A DNA stretch of 21,771 nucleotides from G020354945 sp964570585. Its GTDB lineage: Bacteria > Omnitrophota > Gorgyraeia > JABMRG01 > JAFGKX01. This document shows, piece after piece, positions 7,954 through 21,771 of this stretch (its first letter is position 1; the number at the start of each line of letters is the position of its first letter). A program made the translations under genes and the position numbers. The stretch lies in the NCBI GenBank assembly GCA_964570585.1, contig CAZMYR010000030.1, positions 1-21,771 of the forward strand, in the 5' to 3' direction. The notes beneath the pieces were generated by a model. It was not told where the DNA came from. It did not search any database and saw only the letters and a list, made by a program, of their open reading frames with translations.

Positions 7954-7962
7954 TGCTATAAT
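7954..7962 (+). promoter_or_regulatory. Extended -10 promoter directly before the cold-shock gene
   Basis: TGCTATAAT (7954-7962) is a perfect extended -10 element. It lies after the attenuator, predicts a start near 7969 and a leader of about 20 bases, and would give constitutive expression without the attenuator. TTGACG at 7944-7949 is too close (about 7 bases) to serve as its -35. Confidence 0.55.
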
Positions 7963-7988
7963 TTTATAGGAAAGGAAGGTAGTAAGAA

Positions 7989-8189
7989 ATGGCAAAAGGA
8001 AAAGTTAAATGGTTCGCTAGCCAAAAGGGTTATGGTTTTATTACTCTTGAGTCAGGCGAAGATGTATTTGTGCATCAAAGCTCAATTCAAGGTGACGGCT
8101 ATAGAACTTTAGATGAAGGCCAGGAAGTAGAGTGTGAAGTTGAGGATACTTCCAGAGGCAAAAAAGCTTTAAATGTAGTAAAGCTATAA
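7989..8189 (+). CDS. Cold-shock domain protein (CspA family)
   Basis: A 66-aa single cold-shock domain, the standard length. Seen: KGKVKWFASQKGYGFITLESGEDVFVHQSSI in overview, with RNP1 KGYGFIT (about 13-19) and RNP2 VFVHQ (about 26-30). These are the surfaces that bind single-stranded RNA or DNA and melt RNA structure. Proteins of this type act as RNA chaperones in cold adaptation or general growth. The start is fixed by AGGAAAGGAAGGT upstream. Two promoters are visible, one behind an attenuator hairpin and one directly before the gene. An intrinsic terminator follows, then an RRM-type RNA-binding gene, so the two form an RNA-chaperone cassette. Confidence 0.95.
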   Translation: MAKGKVKWFASQKGYGFITLESGEDVFVHQSSIQGDGYRTLDEGQEVECEVEDTSRGKKALNVVKL

Positions 8190-11100
8190 CTAAAAAAGCC
8201 CGGTTTTTATAACCGGGTTTTTTAAAAACCTGCCTTTTGGCAGGTAAGGAGTAGAAAATGCAAGTTAGTAAACTTTATGTAGGAAATCTTAAGTACTCTG
8301 TGACTAAAGAACAATTGGAAGAATTGTTTGGTAGTCATGGAACAGTTCAGAGCGTTACCGTACTTGAAGGTAAAGGTTTTGGATTTGTTGAAATGTCCAG
8401 CGCATCTGAAGCCGAAGCTGCAAAAAGTGCATTGGATGGAACTGATTTTGAAGGACGCACCTTGAAGGTTGACGAAGCCAGGCCACCTAAAAAAAGAGAC
8501 TATAATGACAGAGGCGGCGGCGGCGGCGGTTTTGGCGGCGGTCGCAGCGGCGGTTTTCGCAGCAGATATTAATCTAATCGAAAGATTAAAAATAAACAGG
8601 GACATATCCCGGTTTCTGATAATTTTATGGAGACAGGGTGTGTCCCTATTTATTTAGGCTTTACTTAACTCTATTATAGCCATATTATATTTACACAAAA
8701 CATAAGTAATCTCGTCATCAGTGAGGTTACTTTTTAAATAAAAAGGAGGAGATATGCCGTATGACAACAGTTTGGATAAACGTGTATTTTCAAAATCTTT
8801 GGAAACCGAATCGCAACGATTGACCGTAAGTGTCTATTCTTATAATCAAGGCCCAAAGAAATTGCAGATTAACAGGGAAAATAAAAATAAAGAAGGCGAT
8901 TTTAGATTTGCCAAATTGGGAAGAATGACTAAAGAAGAGATGAAATCTATCCTTCCCTTAATTCAGGAAGCGCTGAATCACGCAGATTAATGAAAGCCTT
9001 AAAGTTCATAATGATATTTTTTTCGCTTTTAGCCGTGGTTGCATTTTTTATGCCATGGATAAAAGGCGCCGGGAGTATAGTAAAACCCGTAGATGATTCT
9101 ACCAGGGCAGTTCAGGATTTAGAGCCGACCGGCGTAGCAAAAGGGGCTATAAAAGCAGCTAAGGGCATCGTAGATATTTTAACTGAAACGTTAACCCCGA
9201 TAAGGCTTAAACAGACCTTAGCAGGTTATCAAATACCCGTATCAAAGAATAAGCAGATAAAGAAAATAGGCGCGGTGATATATTTGTTGTATGGTTTACC
9301 CGTTGCGGCGATGATATGCGCTATCTTTGGTTTAAAGCGAAGGCGCAAGAAGATGCTTGATTTGTTTACGTTTTTGATAGCATTAGCTGTGTTTATTTTA
9401 ATGTATAAGCAAGTATCAGCCTTAAATAAGGAAGGATTATTTGCAAAAATTCAGGCTTGCAAAGGATACTGGCTTACGCTATATTCATTTTTGGGGATAG
9501 GCCTGGCATCATTTATAAAATTATTAATTAGGAGATAGGGACCTGCTGACCGGCAGGCCTAACCGTATATCCAAATCCAACACAAAATGTTGGCCTTGAC
9601 AAGCCGTATTTATAATTGCAAAGGGAGGAATTATGAAGATACTTCGACAGATTGGTTCAATGGCTTTCGTGCTCGGGTTCTTCACTGCAATATTTGCCGG
9701 GATACCCTGGTACGTGGTCGCTACCGATGATCCGGTTGTACCTTGGTGGCTTAGAATAGCAGTTTTCTGCCTTATAGGCGGTATTCTGCTGGTCCTGGTG
9801 ACAGTGGCTCTCGAACAAAGGAAAAGCAAGGCATCAGCAGAGGAGTTTCCCCTTGCTGAGTCCCAATCCCGGATTTTGCTATTGAATTCTACAGATATCC
9901 CTGGCCGCGAGATCACCAAGATTCTGGGTTTGGTTAAAGGGCACACTGTTTTTGCCATCTGGCTCGGAAAAGACCTTTCTGCCTTGGTGCGGCTTATTCT
10001 TGGTGGTGAGCTGACCGAGTACACGGAAATGATGGGACGGGCTCGCAAGATAGCTACTGATCGGATGATCGCCCAGGCTGAGGAACAGGGGGCTGACGCG
10101 ATCATCAACATCCGCTATATGACCAATAGCGTCATTGGCAGTGCCGCTGAACTTTTGGCCTACGGCACAGCCGTCAAGCTCAGCAAATAGATTACCTTTT
10201 TTAATATATTTCTAAAAAACCCGGTAGAAAAGAGGTTAAAATGATTACCATAGCATTAATTATAGCAGCAGTAATCATGCTGCTACTAAGCCAAATCGGG
10301 GTCATTAAAAACCCCATTGTTGCATTCTTGATAGTTGCAATAATTATAGGGGCATGTGCATTTATATTTAAAGATAAACTAAATTGTCCCTTTGCTCAGA
10401 AGTGCCCATTTACAATTTGCCCTTTAAATAAAAAATAAGGGTCAGAATGGAATCACCAAAACCTGACCCCATGACCCTAAGTCACCACCACCACCACACC
10501 CAAAATTAATATGAAAATAACGAATTCTTTAGTAATTTTAGATCTTGAGACAACGGGCGTCTGGGTAGAAAAAGACAAAATTGTAGAAATTGGCATGATT
10601 AAATTAGTCCCAGGCGGCTCAAGGAGTGATTACATAAAACGCGTTAATCCGGGCATACCAATCCCTGTCGATGTTAGCCGAATTATTGATATTACAAACG
10701 CGGATGTTAAGGATGCGCCGCCTTTTAGGGATATTGCGGCAGAGGTATTAGAATTTATCGGCAATTCTGACCTTGCAGGATTTAATATTCTACGATTTGA
10801 TTTACCTATGCTCGAACGGGAAATTATCGAAGCCGGTTTAAGTTTCGAATGGCGTAATCGTAATATTTATGATGCGCAAAAAATTTATCATATACACGAA
10901 AAGAGAGATTTAGTGGCGGCTTATCAACTATATTGCAACAAAGAACTTCGTAATGTTCACTCCGCATTAGGAGATGCAGAAGCAACGATGGAAATACTCA
11001 ATGCGCAAATCAACAGATACGGAACAGAAGAAAAAGGCATTGAGTCTTTGAAAGATTTTGAATATGAACGTGTAAACAATTACTTTGATAAAGAACGGAA

Positions 11101-14100
11101 ATTTTGCTGGTGGAATGGTGAACTTTATCCTATGTTCGGCAAATACAGGAAAAAGTATAGCCTCAAAGAAATCGTAAACAGAGACCGCCCATACCTGAAA
11201 TGGATATTGGCTCAGGATTTTAGCAATGAGATTAAAATGATGATAAAGGCAGCTTTGGACGGACAATTCCCTCATCCCACACGCAATTAAATGGAATTCA
11301 AAATGCCCCAGGTGGAAGTAAATAATCAAATGCCTTTAAAAATTCGCGATAAAACTGTAAATATACTACAACAAGATGGTGTTATTTCTCAAAGATTGAA
11401 GAATTATGAATTTAGGCTTCAGCAGCTCCAAATGGCAAAAGCAATTGCTGAAGCTATTGAGGTTAACGAGCATTTAATAGTAGAGGCAGGGACGGGCATA
11501 GGGAAAAGCCTGGCGTACTTAATACCCTTTATAATTTATGCCGTTGAAAAGAATAAAAAAATCATAGTTTCGACAAATACAAAAACCCTCCAAAATCAGT
11601 TATACCTAAAAGACTTACCGCTTCTGAAAAAATCCCTGGAAATCGAATTTGGTTACGCATTATGTTTAGGTTCTGAAAATTATTTGTGCCTGCGGCGTCT
11701 CAATAGCGAGCGCACATATGATTTGTTTGATTCGAATATGCAATTTAAAGAAATGAAAAGGATACTCAAGTGGTCTTTTAAAACCAAATCCGGGATTAAA
11801 TCAGAGCTTGATTTTATACCCAAGACCGATGTATGGGATAATGTATGCAGGGAGCCGGATTTGTGCCTAGGAAAAAAATGTCTTTATAAAAATGATTGTT
11901 TTTATAAAAAAGCAAAAAAGCAAGAAAGAAGCTCGCATATTTTGATAACAAACCACTCACTATTTTTTACCAATCTTGCATCAGGCGGCCAGGTCTTGCC
12001 TGATTTTCATGCGGTAGTATTTGATGAGGCCCAAACATTAGAGGATGTAGCTACAAGTTACCTTGGTTACGAAATAAGTAATACTAAAATTAAATATTTG
12101 CTTGATTCAATATATAATCCAAAAACAAAAAAAGGGTTATTGGCCAGATTTAGAAGTCTAAGTACCCGGACAGCAAAAAATATCGAAATGCATTTAGCCG
12201 AGTCAAGAGAGGCATTTGATAAATTCTTTCAGGAAATCGGCGAGGTGTTTGGCACATCTCCCGATTCAAAAAGGATAAGGACGAAAAATATTATTTTCAA
12301 TTATTTAGAACAACCGTTAAATCGACTTGCTAAATCTTTATCTGAATTATTGGATTATATAAAAATAGAAGAGGAAGAAGTTTTAATAAAGTCGTATTTA
12401 AAAAGGTGTATTAATATATCAACGGCCTTATCGTTTATTTTAAATCATAGTAGAGAAGATTATGTTTATTGGGTTGAAATATCAACAAGGAGAAGAGGCA
12501 TAAAGTATTCCCTCTTTGCAGCCCCTATAGAAATTGCGGAAGAATTACACAAACAGCTATTTAGCAAAATAAAGCCGATTATACTTACATCCGCCACATT
12601 AGCCACAAATAATAATTTTGAATTTATAAAAGCCCGTTTTGGAATAAAGGACAGTCAAGAATTATTGTTAGGTTCACCGTTTGACTATAAGCAAAATGTC
12701 TTATTATACCTCCCCGGGAAAATAGAGGATCCGACCGAGAAATTCGAAATATTTCAAAAACAAGCCTTAGAAAACATTAAAAAAATAATAGATATCATGA
12801 AAGGGAGGATATTTATTTTATTTACCAGTTACAGAATGTTAAATGTAATATATGGGGATATTGCCTTAAGTTACAAGGATATAAATTTACTAAGGCAAGG
12901 GGATAAACCCCGATATGAGCTTCTTAAGGATTTCAAGAAGAACGAGAGGTCTGTTTTGTTCGGAGTCGCTACTTTCTGGCAAGGCGTAGATGTCCCCGGA
13001 AAGTCTTTGGAATGTGTAATAATTACAAAGTTACCTTTTTCGGTCCCGGATGACCCTATAACAGAAGCCAGGATAGAACTAATAAAATCCAGGGGCGAAA
13101 ATCCCTTTTTGAAATATCAAGTACCGCAGGCGATAACGGTGTTTAAGCAAGGATTTGGCAGGTTAATAAGGTCTAAATCGGACAGGGGCGTAGTGGCAAT
13201 TTTAGACCCGCGAATTAAAACCAGATATTATGGCAGAGCCTTTATAAGAGCCCTGCCTAAGTGCAGGCACACCTTTGATATTGATGAAATAAATAATTTT
13301 TTTCATAACCAGAAGGGACGTTTCTGAAACCAAAGGGGAAAATGTCCCTTTTCTGGGGACACTTTCTTCTTTAGTTTCAGAAACGTCCCTATACTAACAG
13401 CGGGGTTTTTTGTTTAGTTCAATAAATTACAACTTAAAAGTTGTATAATACTTGACAATACAACATTTATGTTGTATAATTATAGTACAATGAAAAAAGA
13501 AAAGATTTTGGAATATCAGAATACCGTTTTAAAAACTCTGTCGGGCAAAATAGACGATTTCTATCTTGCCGGAGGCACGGCTCTTTCTTTGTTTTATTTT
13601 CAGCATAGACTGTCTATAGATTTAGATTTTTTTACTCATAGTTTTTCATCCAAAAGGATTGCAGAAGTCGTTTCTTATTTAGAAACAAATTTAAAAAAAG
13701 AAATTAAACTTGTGAGCCAAACCTTAAAAAAAGATAAAGCAAGAATGCGAATATATAATATTTATTTCGCGCATAGAAACGTCCTAAAAATTGATTTTGT
13801 CGAAGATGTTTTTAACCTCATTAAAAAACCAAAGGTTGTTGAAGGGGTAAGGGTCCTGTCATTAGAGGATATATACATAAGAAAACTCTATGCCCTAATC
13901 GGTATAATTCCCGTTCAAGATATAATCGGAAAGAAAAAATTTATAGGGGGCAGAATTGATGCGAAGGATTTTTGTGATCTTTACTTTCTTTCGCATACAT
14001 TTACGCCGCTTTCAAAATTTATAAGCAAATATGGCGACAATGCAATGAAAGAAGGATTGATTAACTGGTTTCGTACATATGATAGGACGCAAATGATAGA

Positions 14101-17100
14101 TGGAATTCTAAATTTAAATATGGATAAAAGAATAAATTATAAAATCATGGAAAGGCATTTTGATAAAGAAATAGACGAAATTATCAAAAGCCAGATAGAA
14201 AGAATATGAATAGAGATTGGTTGTGGGATAGAAAAATAAGTCTTAAAGAAGCAAAGAAAATTTTCGATAATCCTGAGCATAAAAATTTTATTTTGCTCGC
14301 TTCATTGCTTTTAACGCGCAAAAACGAACCACACCAAGTCTTTACGGAATATATAAAACCTATTTTATTCTGTAAAAACTGGCCCAGGATTAAAAAAGTT
14401 ATGCGTGAAGACAAATGGAATAATCAGAGGATAATTTTTTGGCAGGCTATATATGAGAAACTTATAGAGAAATATCGCAAAGAGGGTATTAAATTCAGAA
14501 AAAGAAAAAAAATAATTATCAATGATTTATGTGGAAAAGTAGGCTCTCAAATACGTAAGATTAGAAAAGAGCAAGGGTTATCTCAGAGGACATTAGCAAA
14601 AAAATTAGGGATTTCCCAACAGTTAATTTCTCGTATAGAAAAAGGCAGAGAAAACATATCTTTGATAACTTTAGCCGGCGTCTTAAAGGCTTTGGGCAGG
14701 AAGGTAGATATTAATTTTAAGCGACCGTTATCAACATAGCATTTAGGGACGTTTCTGAACTTGTTCGGGAACCTGCCCTATTCTCAATCGGGAACCTGTC
14801 CCTCTTAGGCCTGTCCTTTTGGGCATAACCCAGTTATAGCAATAAGGGAAAGGTTGGTTATTCAATGAAAAATATGATAATTGGAATAATGGCAGGGCTC
14901 TTCTGTACAATTTCTTTTATTCCGCAAGTAATAAAAATTTTCAAAACCAAAAATACCAGAGATTTGTCTTTAATGACATTTTCTATGCTTTCGTTAGGCG
15001 TTTTGCTATGGTTTATCTATGGAATACTAATAAAAGAACCGCCTATCATAGGAAGCAATGCTGTAATTTTAATTTTGTCTCTTTTAATTGTAGTAATGAA
15101 AATTAGATACGACTAACTTCTTAGACAAAGGTAGAAAATGACCAATTTAAATAGGGACAGCTACCATTTAAAACCAAGACACAAACGCTTTAAAGGTAGC
15201 CGCCCATATTTATATGATATTGCCGTAATCGGCGGGGGGCCTGCCGGCATTATGGCTGCTATACGCGCGGGCCAGCTTAAAAAAGATGTGGTTTTGATTG
15301 AAAGAAATAATCGCATCGGTAAAAAAATACGGCTTACGGGTAAGGGAAGATGTAATATTACTAATGCAGCTTCTCTTGATACGTTTATTGAGAAATTCGG
15401 CAAGCAAGGACTCTTTTTACGCTCGGCATTTTCGATGTTTTTTAACAAAGAGCTTATCGATTTTTTTAAATCCAGAGGCCTCTGTTTGAAAACGGAGAGG
15501 CAGGACCGGGTATTTCCGGTAACGGATAAGGCAGATTCCGTTGTGGAGGTTTTGGGTAATGCCTTAAAAGAAAACAATCTCAAGGTGCTGTATAATATGC
15601 ATGCGCTGCATATAAGAAGAAAGAATAATTTTTTCCAGCTGGATATTGCCAATAAAGGCAATGTTTACGCAAGAAAGGTAATATTGGCTACAGGCGGAGT
15701 TTCATTCAAAGCCACGGGTTCTACGGGTGATGGTTTTTGCATCGCCCGGAAACTAGGCCACACCATCCGGCCTCTTATGCCGGCGCTTGTCCCTTTAAAG
15801 GCAGAAGAACCGTGGGTAAGGCAATTACAAGGTCTGTCATTAAAAAATATACGTATCACTTTCGTATATGGCAAAAAGAAAATAATCTCCGGTATAGGAG
15901 AATTGCTTTTTACGCATTTTGGGGTTTCCGGCCCGCTGGTGCTGGATTTAAGCGGCCGTGTTACAGCCCTTCTTATAAACAATCGAAAAATAAACCTCTT
16001 CATTGATCTTAAGCCGGGTTTGGAACCCGAAAAACTCCAGGCCAGATTACTGAAGGAGTTTAGCTCCAGAGGGAAAACCTATTTTAAGAATATCATGAAA
16101 GAGCTCCTGCCGCATAAGCTTATACCTGTATTTATGCACTTATCAGGAATAGGCCCGGCAAAGATGACAAGCCAGATTACAAAACACGAAAGGAGCGCAA
16201 TCATACGTTTATTAAAGGCCTTGCCCTTGACCGTTGCCGGTTCCCTTAGCATAGAATGCGCAATGGTTACCAGCGGTGGCGTCTCGACAAAAGAGATTAA
16301 TCCAAGGACTATGGAATCAAGGCATGTGCCCGGTTTATATTTCGCAGGCGAAATTATTGCCGGGTGCGCCTCAAGCGGCGGGTATAATTTACAACAGGCT
16401 TTTTCAACGGGTTATCTTGCAGGGGAGAGCGCCGCATAATATGAACCCGTTCGACTTTGCTCAGGGTTCATCCTGAGCAAGCGAACAAAGTGAGCGCGTC
16501 GAAGGATGAAAAAATACATTATATTAGCGTCAAAATCCAAAAGGCGCGCGCAGATACTGTCTTGTTGCGGTATACGGCATAAGGTATACAGATTTAACAT
16601 AAAAGAGCGCCTGGATCAATCCACGGATGTGCGCGGTTTGGTAGTAGCTAATGCAAAACGCAAAGCAGAACATGCAGCCAAGCATTATAAAAATGGCATT
16701 ATATTAGGCGCGGATACGTTGGTGTTATTAAGGGGCAGGATTGTGGGCAAGCCGAAAAACAAAAAAGAGGCTTTAGAATTCCTTAAGCAATCTAACGCAA
16801 GCAGGCTATATGTTTATACCGGGCTTTATCTTTTAAACAACAAAACAAACAAAAGCGCCGGCTGTTATGATAAAACCCGGATAAAGGTAAGTAAAATAGG
16901 CCCGAAGGATATAAAAAAATACTTTAAGAGTTTAAGGCCTTATGATAAGGCAGGCGGTTTTACGATAGAAGGTATCGGCGCGATTTTGTTTGATAATATT
17001 AAAGGTTCATATTTTAATGTATTGGGCCTGCCTTTAATTAAATTAAGTTTTCTACTCAAGAAAATCGGTAGCGATATTTTCGAGTTCATTTAATGCTTTA

Positions 17101-20100
17101 GCGCCGCAAATCTTCCGGCGTATCCCGGCCGCTTCAGGCAAACCCTTCAAATACCACATAGTAACTTTCCGCATAGTCCCTATCTTAGCAGGTGGCCTTG
17201 TTTGTTTGTATTTATCCATAAGCTTAAGATGCCTTTTTAATACCTTTAGTTTTTGCGCCTTAGTCGGGGCTTTTGGTATTTTCGCTCCTTTTAAATAGCT
17301 CTCGATTTGCTTAAATACCCATGGATTCCCAAGTGCGCCCCTTGCCACTAAAATACCGTCGCATCCGGTTTCCTTAAACATCTTATGCGCCATATAAGGA
17401 TTAAAAATATTACCGCTTCCAAAAACAGGTATTTTAACAGCTTTCTTTATAGCTTTTATAGACTCATAATCAATGCCCCCTGAATATCCCTGAGCTCCGG
17501 TCCTTCCATGCGCAAAAATAGCAGAAACACCGCTTTCTACGCATTTTTTAACCAGATTCAGGGTTTCTACAAGGTCTGCTTTACCATACCCGAGCCTGAT
17601 CTTGACTGTAATTGGAACCGGCAGGGAAGAGGCTAATTCCTTGATAATTTTGCATAATTTATTAGCATCATTAAGTAAATACGCGCCGGCCTGTTTTGAT
17701 GTAACCTTTTTAGCGGGGCAGGCGCTGTTAATATCCAGAAAAGATATGTTCGCTAAAGCAGTTAGTTTTTGCGCGGCCTTAAGCATAATGTCAGGTTTCC
17801 TTCCAAGGAGTTGCGCGGCAATAGGCATATCTTTTTTTGTTGTTTTTAACAGGCCTAATGTTTTAGGGTGATTATAACAAAGCGAGTTTGCATCAACCAT
17901 TTCAAAAAAGCAGAATTTTGCGCCCATTTCCCGCGCTATAAGCCTGAATGAAAGATCCGTGCATCCCGACATGGGCGCTAGCATGATGTTGGTCTTTATG
18001 TCCTTAGAGCCTATTTTAAGCATGTCCTACATTATATAGAAATAAGCAAGCCATGTCAAACTTTGTCATTGCGGGCAAAGCGAAGCCCCCCGTCGTCATT
18101 GCGGGGAGCAAAGCGACGAAGCCTGTCCCCGCGCAAGCGGGGACAATCTCACATTAATACCATTACTAAAGCCTTTTGGCATAATTGATCCCTGCATAAT
18201 CGCGAAGCGATTAAGCAGGACTAGTCCTGCTTAAATCCTTCGGATTTCTACAGGGCCTGCATGGTTTCGTCTGAAAAATATTAGATTTTGCTTGCTCTAT
18301 TGAAAATTCTGATATATCATTTATAGATATAACAATAAAGGAGAACGGACATGAAGCGGTATAAATACCTATGCGCTACGGTGTTTTTGCTATTTTTAAG
18401 TGTTGCTTTAAAAACAGCAGCGGCAGAAGATTTACTTGCATGGAAGGATTGTGTCAATGAAGCGCTAAAAAATCATCCGGATTTAATCTCAGCTGCTGAA
18501 AAAATCAAGCAGGCAAAGTCAGACAAAGATATAGATGTAAGTTCTGTATTGCCCCAGGTAACAAGTGAAGCAACTGGAAGAAAATCAAAAACCGGAGGCA
18601 AAAAAACAAAAGAAACTTACTCTCTTGGCGTGACAGGCAAACAGTTAATCTTCGATGGTTTTAAAACTACAAGTGAAGTATCAAATTCATTTAAAAATAT
18701 TATTGCCCAAAAGTACAATTATGCAGTAGTGTCCTCAAATATAAGGCTGAATCTGTGCAGTGCGTTTGTCGGACTCTTAAAAGCGCAAGAGCTTATTTCT
18801 CTTACGAAGGATATTGCCAAACGCAGGCGCCAAAACCTCGAACTGATTAAATTACGATACGAAGCCGGAAGAGAACACAAAGGTTCATTATTAACATCTG
18901 AGGCGGATTTAGCACGCGCTGAGTTTGAAGTCGGCCAGGCCCAAAGAAGCGTCTCTCTGGCGCATCGGGAGCTTTCAAAAGAGCTTGGCAGAAGTAAAAA
19001 GAGATTGATAAAAGCAAAAGGAAAATTTTCCATTAATGGAAACTATGACTATAAGCCGGATTTTGAACACCTGGCTGATACCACTCCATTCTTAAGAGAA
19101 TTAATAGCAAAAAAAGAGGCGGCCAGGTATAATCTGCAGTCAGAACAGGCTGATTTTCTCCCTAAAGTATATTTAAATGCGTCTATCGGCGAAACCGATA
19201 CTGAATGGGTACCAAGAGAAGATGAATGGTCAGCCGGCGTAACAGTTTCACTTCCCTGGTTTGAAGGAGGAAGCCGCATAGCCGAAATATACAAAGCAAA
19301 GTCACAATTGAATCAGGCAAAGGCAGATGAGAGAAGCGGCCGGGATTATGTATTGGTTACGCTGGAGGAAACCTGGAAAGATCTTCAGGACAAAATTTTG
19401 AATGTTTCGGTGGAGGAGAAATTCTTAAAAGCTGCAGAGGAACGCGCAAAGATAGCAGCCGTTCAGTATGAAAAAGGCCTTATGTCCTTTGACGACTGGA
19501 TAATTATAGAAGATAATCTTGTAAATGCAAAAAAGTCCTATTTAGACGCACAGGCAGAAATGCTGATTGCCGAAGCTTATTGGATTCAGGCAAAAGGAGG
19601 CACATTAGATGAAGAATAAAAAATGGAAACACCTTGTATATGTTCTTATTATATTGCTTATTGCAGGTCTTGTTACAATAAAAGCAGTCTGCCGTAAACC
19701 GCAGGAAATTATCGAGACAATAAAGCCTGCATACGGAAGCATTCAGACTTCTATATCAACGACGGGAACAGTCCAGCCTCAAAACCGCTTGGAAATAAAG
19801 CCGCCGATTAGCGGACGTATTGACAGGATTTTAGTTAAAGAGGGTGAGAAGGTTAAGGTCGGCCAGGCCCTGGCCTTGATGAGTTCTACGGAAAGAGCCG
19901 CCCTTTTAGACGCCGCGCACCCAAAAGGCGAGGAGGTAGTAAGGTATTGGCGGGAGGTTTATAAGCCTACACCCTTAATAGCGCCGATTGACGGAGAGGT
20001 AATTGTAAGAGCGGTTGAGCCGGGCCAAACAGTTGTCTCCACCGATGCAGTTGTTGTTTTATCGGATCGCCTTATTGTTAAAGCTCAAGTGGACGAGACT

Positions 20101-21771
20101 GATATCGGGAGAGTAAAGGTAGGCCAGGCAGCGGTTATCAGCCTGGATGCTTATCCTTATATAAAAATAAAAGGAATAGTCGACCACATATCCTATGAAT
20201 CTACTGTCGTGAACAATGTTACCATTTACGAGGTCGATGTCCTTCCGGAAAAAGTACCGGATGTTTTCCGCTCAGGCATGAGCGCAAATGTGGTTATAAC
20301 AGAGAAGAGCAAGGATGATATTTTACTCATACCGCTTAATGCTATCGTGCAGGATAAAGACGGAAATTTCGTTATGTTAAGCCGCGGCAAAGGCAAAAAA
20401 GCTGTTAAGCACAAGGTTGAAGTTGGTATTTCTGACTGGCAAAACGTAGAGGTCGTTTCAGGTCTGGGCCCGGAGGATAAGATAATAGTAAAGACACAAA
20501 GATACCTACCCTCAAAAAAGACAGAAGGCGGCACAAATCCTTTTACGCCATGGGGCAGAAAAAAACGATAATCCCCGCCAAAAGATAGCAAGATGCTAGA
20601 GTTAAAAAACGTAAATAAAACCTACCGGATTGGCAAGGTAGGAGTCCGGGCCTTGCGCAATGTATCTTTAAAAATCAGCCCCGGAGACTTTATAGCCATT
20701 ATAGGCGCTTCAGGTTCCGGAAAATCCACCCTTCTGCATACGCTGGGTTTTTTAGACAAGCCCGATTCAGGCACGTATCACTTAGGCAAAAAAGAGGTAA
20801 GCAGGCTTACAGATGATGAGCTGGCACTTTTAAGAAATCGCCTGGTCGGTTTTGTGTTCCAGCAGTTTCATTTACTTTCCAGGGCTACCGTTTTAGAAAA
20901 CGTAGAACTGCCCTTAATATACGCGGGAAGACGCCACTTAATCGAAAAAGCTCGCGAGAGCATTAAAGCAGTCAACCTGGAGCATAGAACTTCACACCGC
21001 TCAAACGAACTTTCCGGAGGCGAGCGGCAGCGGGTAGCTATTGCCCGCTCTTTAGTTAACGGACCTTCAATCATATTAGCCGATGAGCCTACGGGTAATC
21101 TCGACACAAAAAGTGGACAGGAAATTATCGCAATTTTAGAAAAGCTAAATAAGGAAGGCAAAACCATTATTATGGTTACTCACGAAAAAGAGATTGCCGC
21201 TCATGCGAGGCGCATCATTCATATCCGCGACGGTGAAATAATTTCCGATGAAAGAAAAGACACTAAGCCCAAAGCCGGCCTCCCCGATTTAAAAGATGTT
21301 GCCGCAACTGACATTTTGCCCCAATCTCATTTTATGGGGGGACGCGCTGAATTTATTGACCAGCTGCGCCAGGGTATTTATGCTATGCTTTCTCATAAAA
21401 TGCGCTCATTTCTTTCTATGCTGGGTATTCTTATTGGGGTAGCGGCGGTAATTGCCATGCTTGCTCTGGGTGAGGGAGCAAGAGAATCTATCACGGAAAG
21501 ACTTGCTTCTTTGGGCTCAAATCTCTTAACAGTAAGGCCGGGATCTCACCGGTTTCATGGAGTGGCTTTAGAAGCAGGAGCGGTTACCAGATTTACTTTA
21601 CAGGATGCAGATGCTATAACAAAACTACCTCAGGTAAAAGATGTTTCTCCTTCTGTCAGGGGAAGTGCCCAGATTGTATACGGCAACAGAAACTGGAATA
21701 CCCGGGTTGAAGGCACAGGCGCAGATTATGCTCAAATGCGGGCAGCTATCCCTACCATTGGAAGATTCTTT

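Overview
The window reads as a stretch of AT-rich bacterial chromosome. The envelope looks Gram-negative, because a TolC-like outer-membrane protein, a periplasmic adaptor and a MacB-like ABC exporter sit in one operon. The density of palindromic GGGAC/GTCCC and GTCATTGCGGG-type repeats between genes, together with a bacterial deoxyhypusine-synthase-like gene, reminds me of uncultivated PVC-related lineages such as Omnitrophota. That placement is an impression, not shown by any marker gene here; no rRNA or tRNA is present.

Layout. 1-811 (-): a TnpB-type transposon nuclease running off the left edge, with a hairpin upstream. 978-2147 (-): an iron-dependent alcohol dehydrogenase, divergent from a membrane-anchored alpha/beta hydrolase and a hotdog thioesterase that overlap by 4 bp (2215-3428). 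3568-3858: a small membrane coiled-coil protein. 3859-4251: a gene-free block of hairpins. 4252-5619: a MATE exporter. A 77-bp palindrome is followed by an ornithine-cyclodeaminase-family gene (5708-6691) and a deoxyhypusine-synthase-like gene (6813-7793). 7839-8572: a cold-shock cassette of a CSD protein and an RRM/glycine-rich RNA-binding protein, with an attenuator-like leader and a terminator between them. 8754-10438: four small or hypothetical genes, three of them membrane proteins. 10511-13327: a DEDDh exonuclease directly abutting a DinG/XPD helicase. A second copy of the 77-bp palindrome is followed by an AbiEii-type toxin and an XRE regulator behind a consensus promoter with two operator-like palindromes. 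14865-17093: a SemiSWEET transporter, a HI0933-family flavoprotein and Maf. 17052-18023 (-): a DusB-like enzyme converging on maf with a 42-bp overlap. 18024-18350: repeats. 18351 to the end: a tripartite exporter operon, TolC-like, adaptor, MacB-like (cut by the right edge).

Three themes stand out. First, REP-like palindromes sit exactly at gene borders and supply a stop codon (dinG), enclose a start codon (maf), encode an N-terminal extension (flavoprotein), or abut a start lacking a Shine-Dalgarno sequence (cyclodeaminase). Second, two very good promoters (toxin and dusB) place transcription start on or within a few bases of the start codon, suggesting leaderless mRNAs. Third, short promoter-hairpin leaders precede the cold-shock gene and the 78-aa protein gene. 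The best candidates for something undescribed are the toxin/XRE locus with its paired operators, the cold-shock leader RNA, and the adjacent cyclodeaminase and deoxyhypusine-synthase-like genes.
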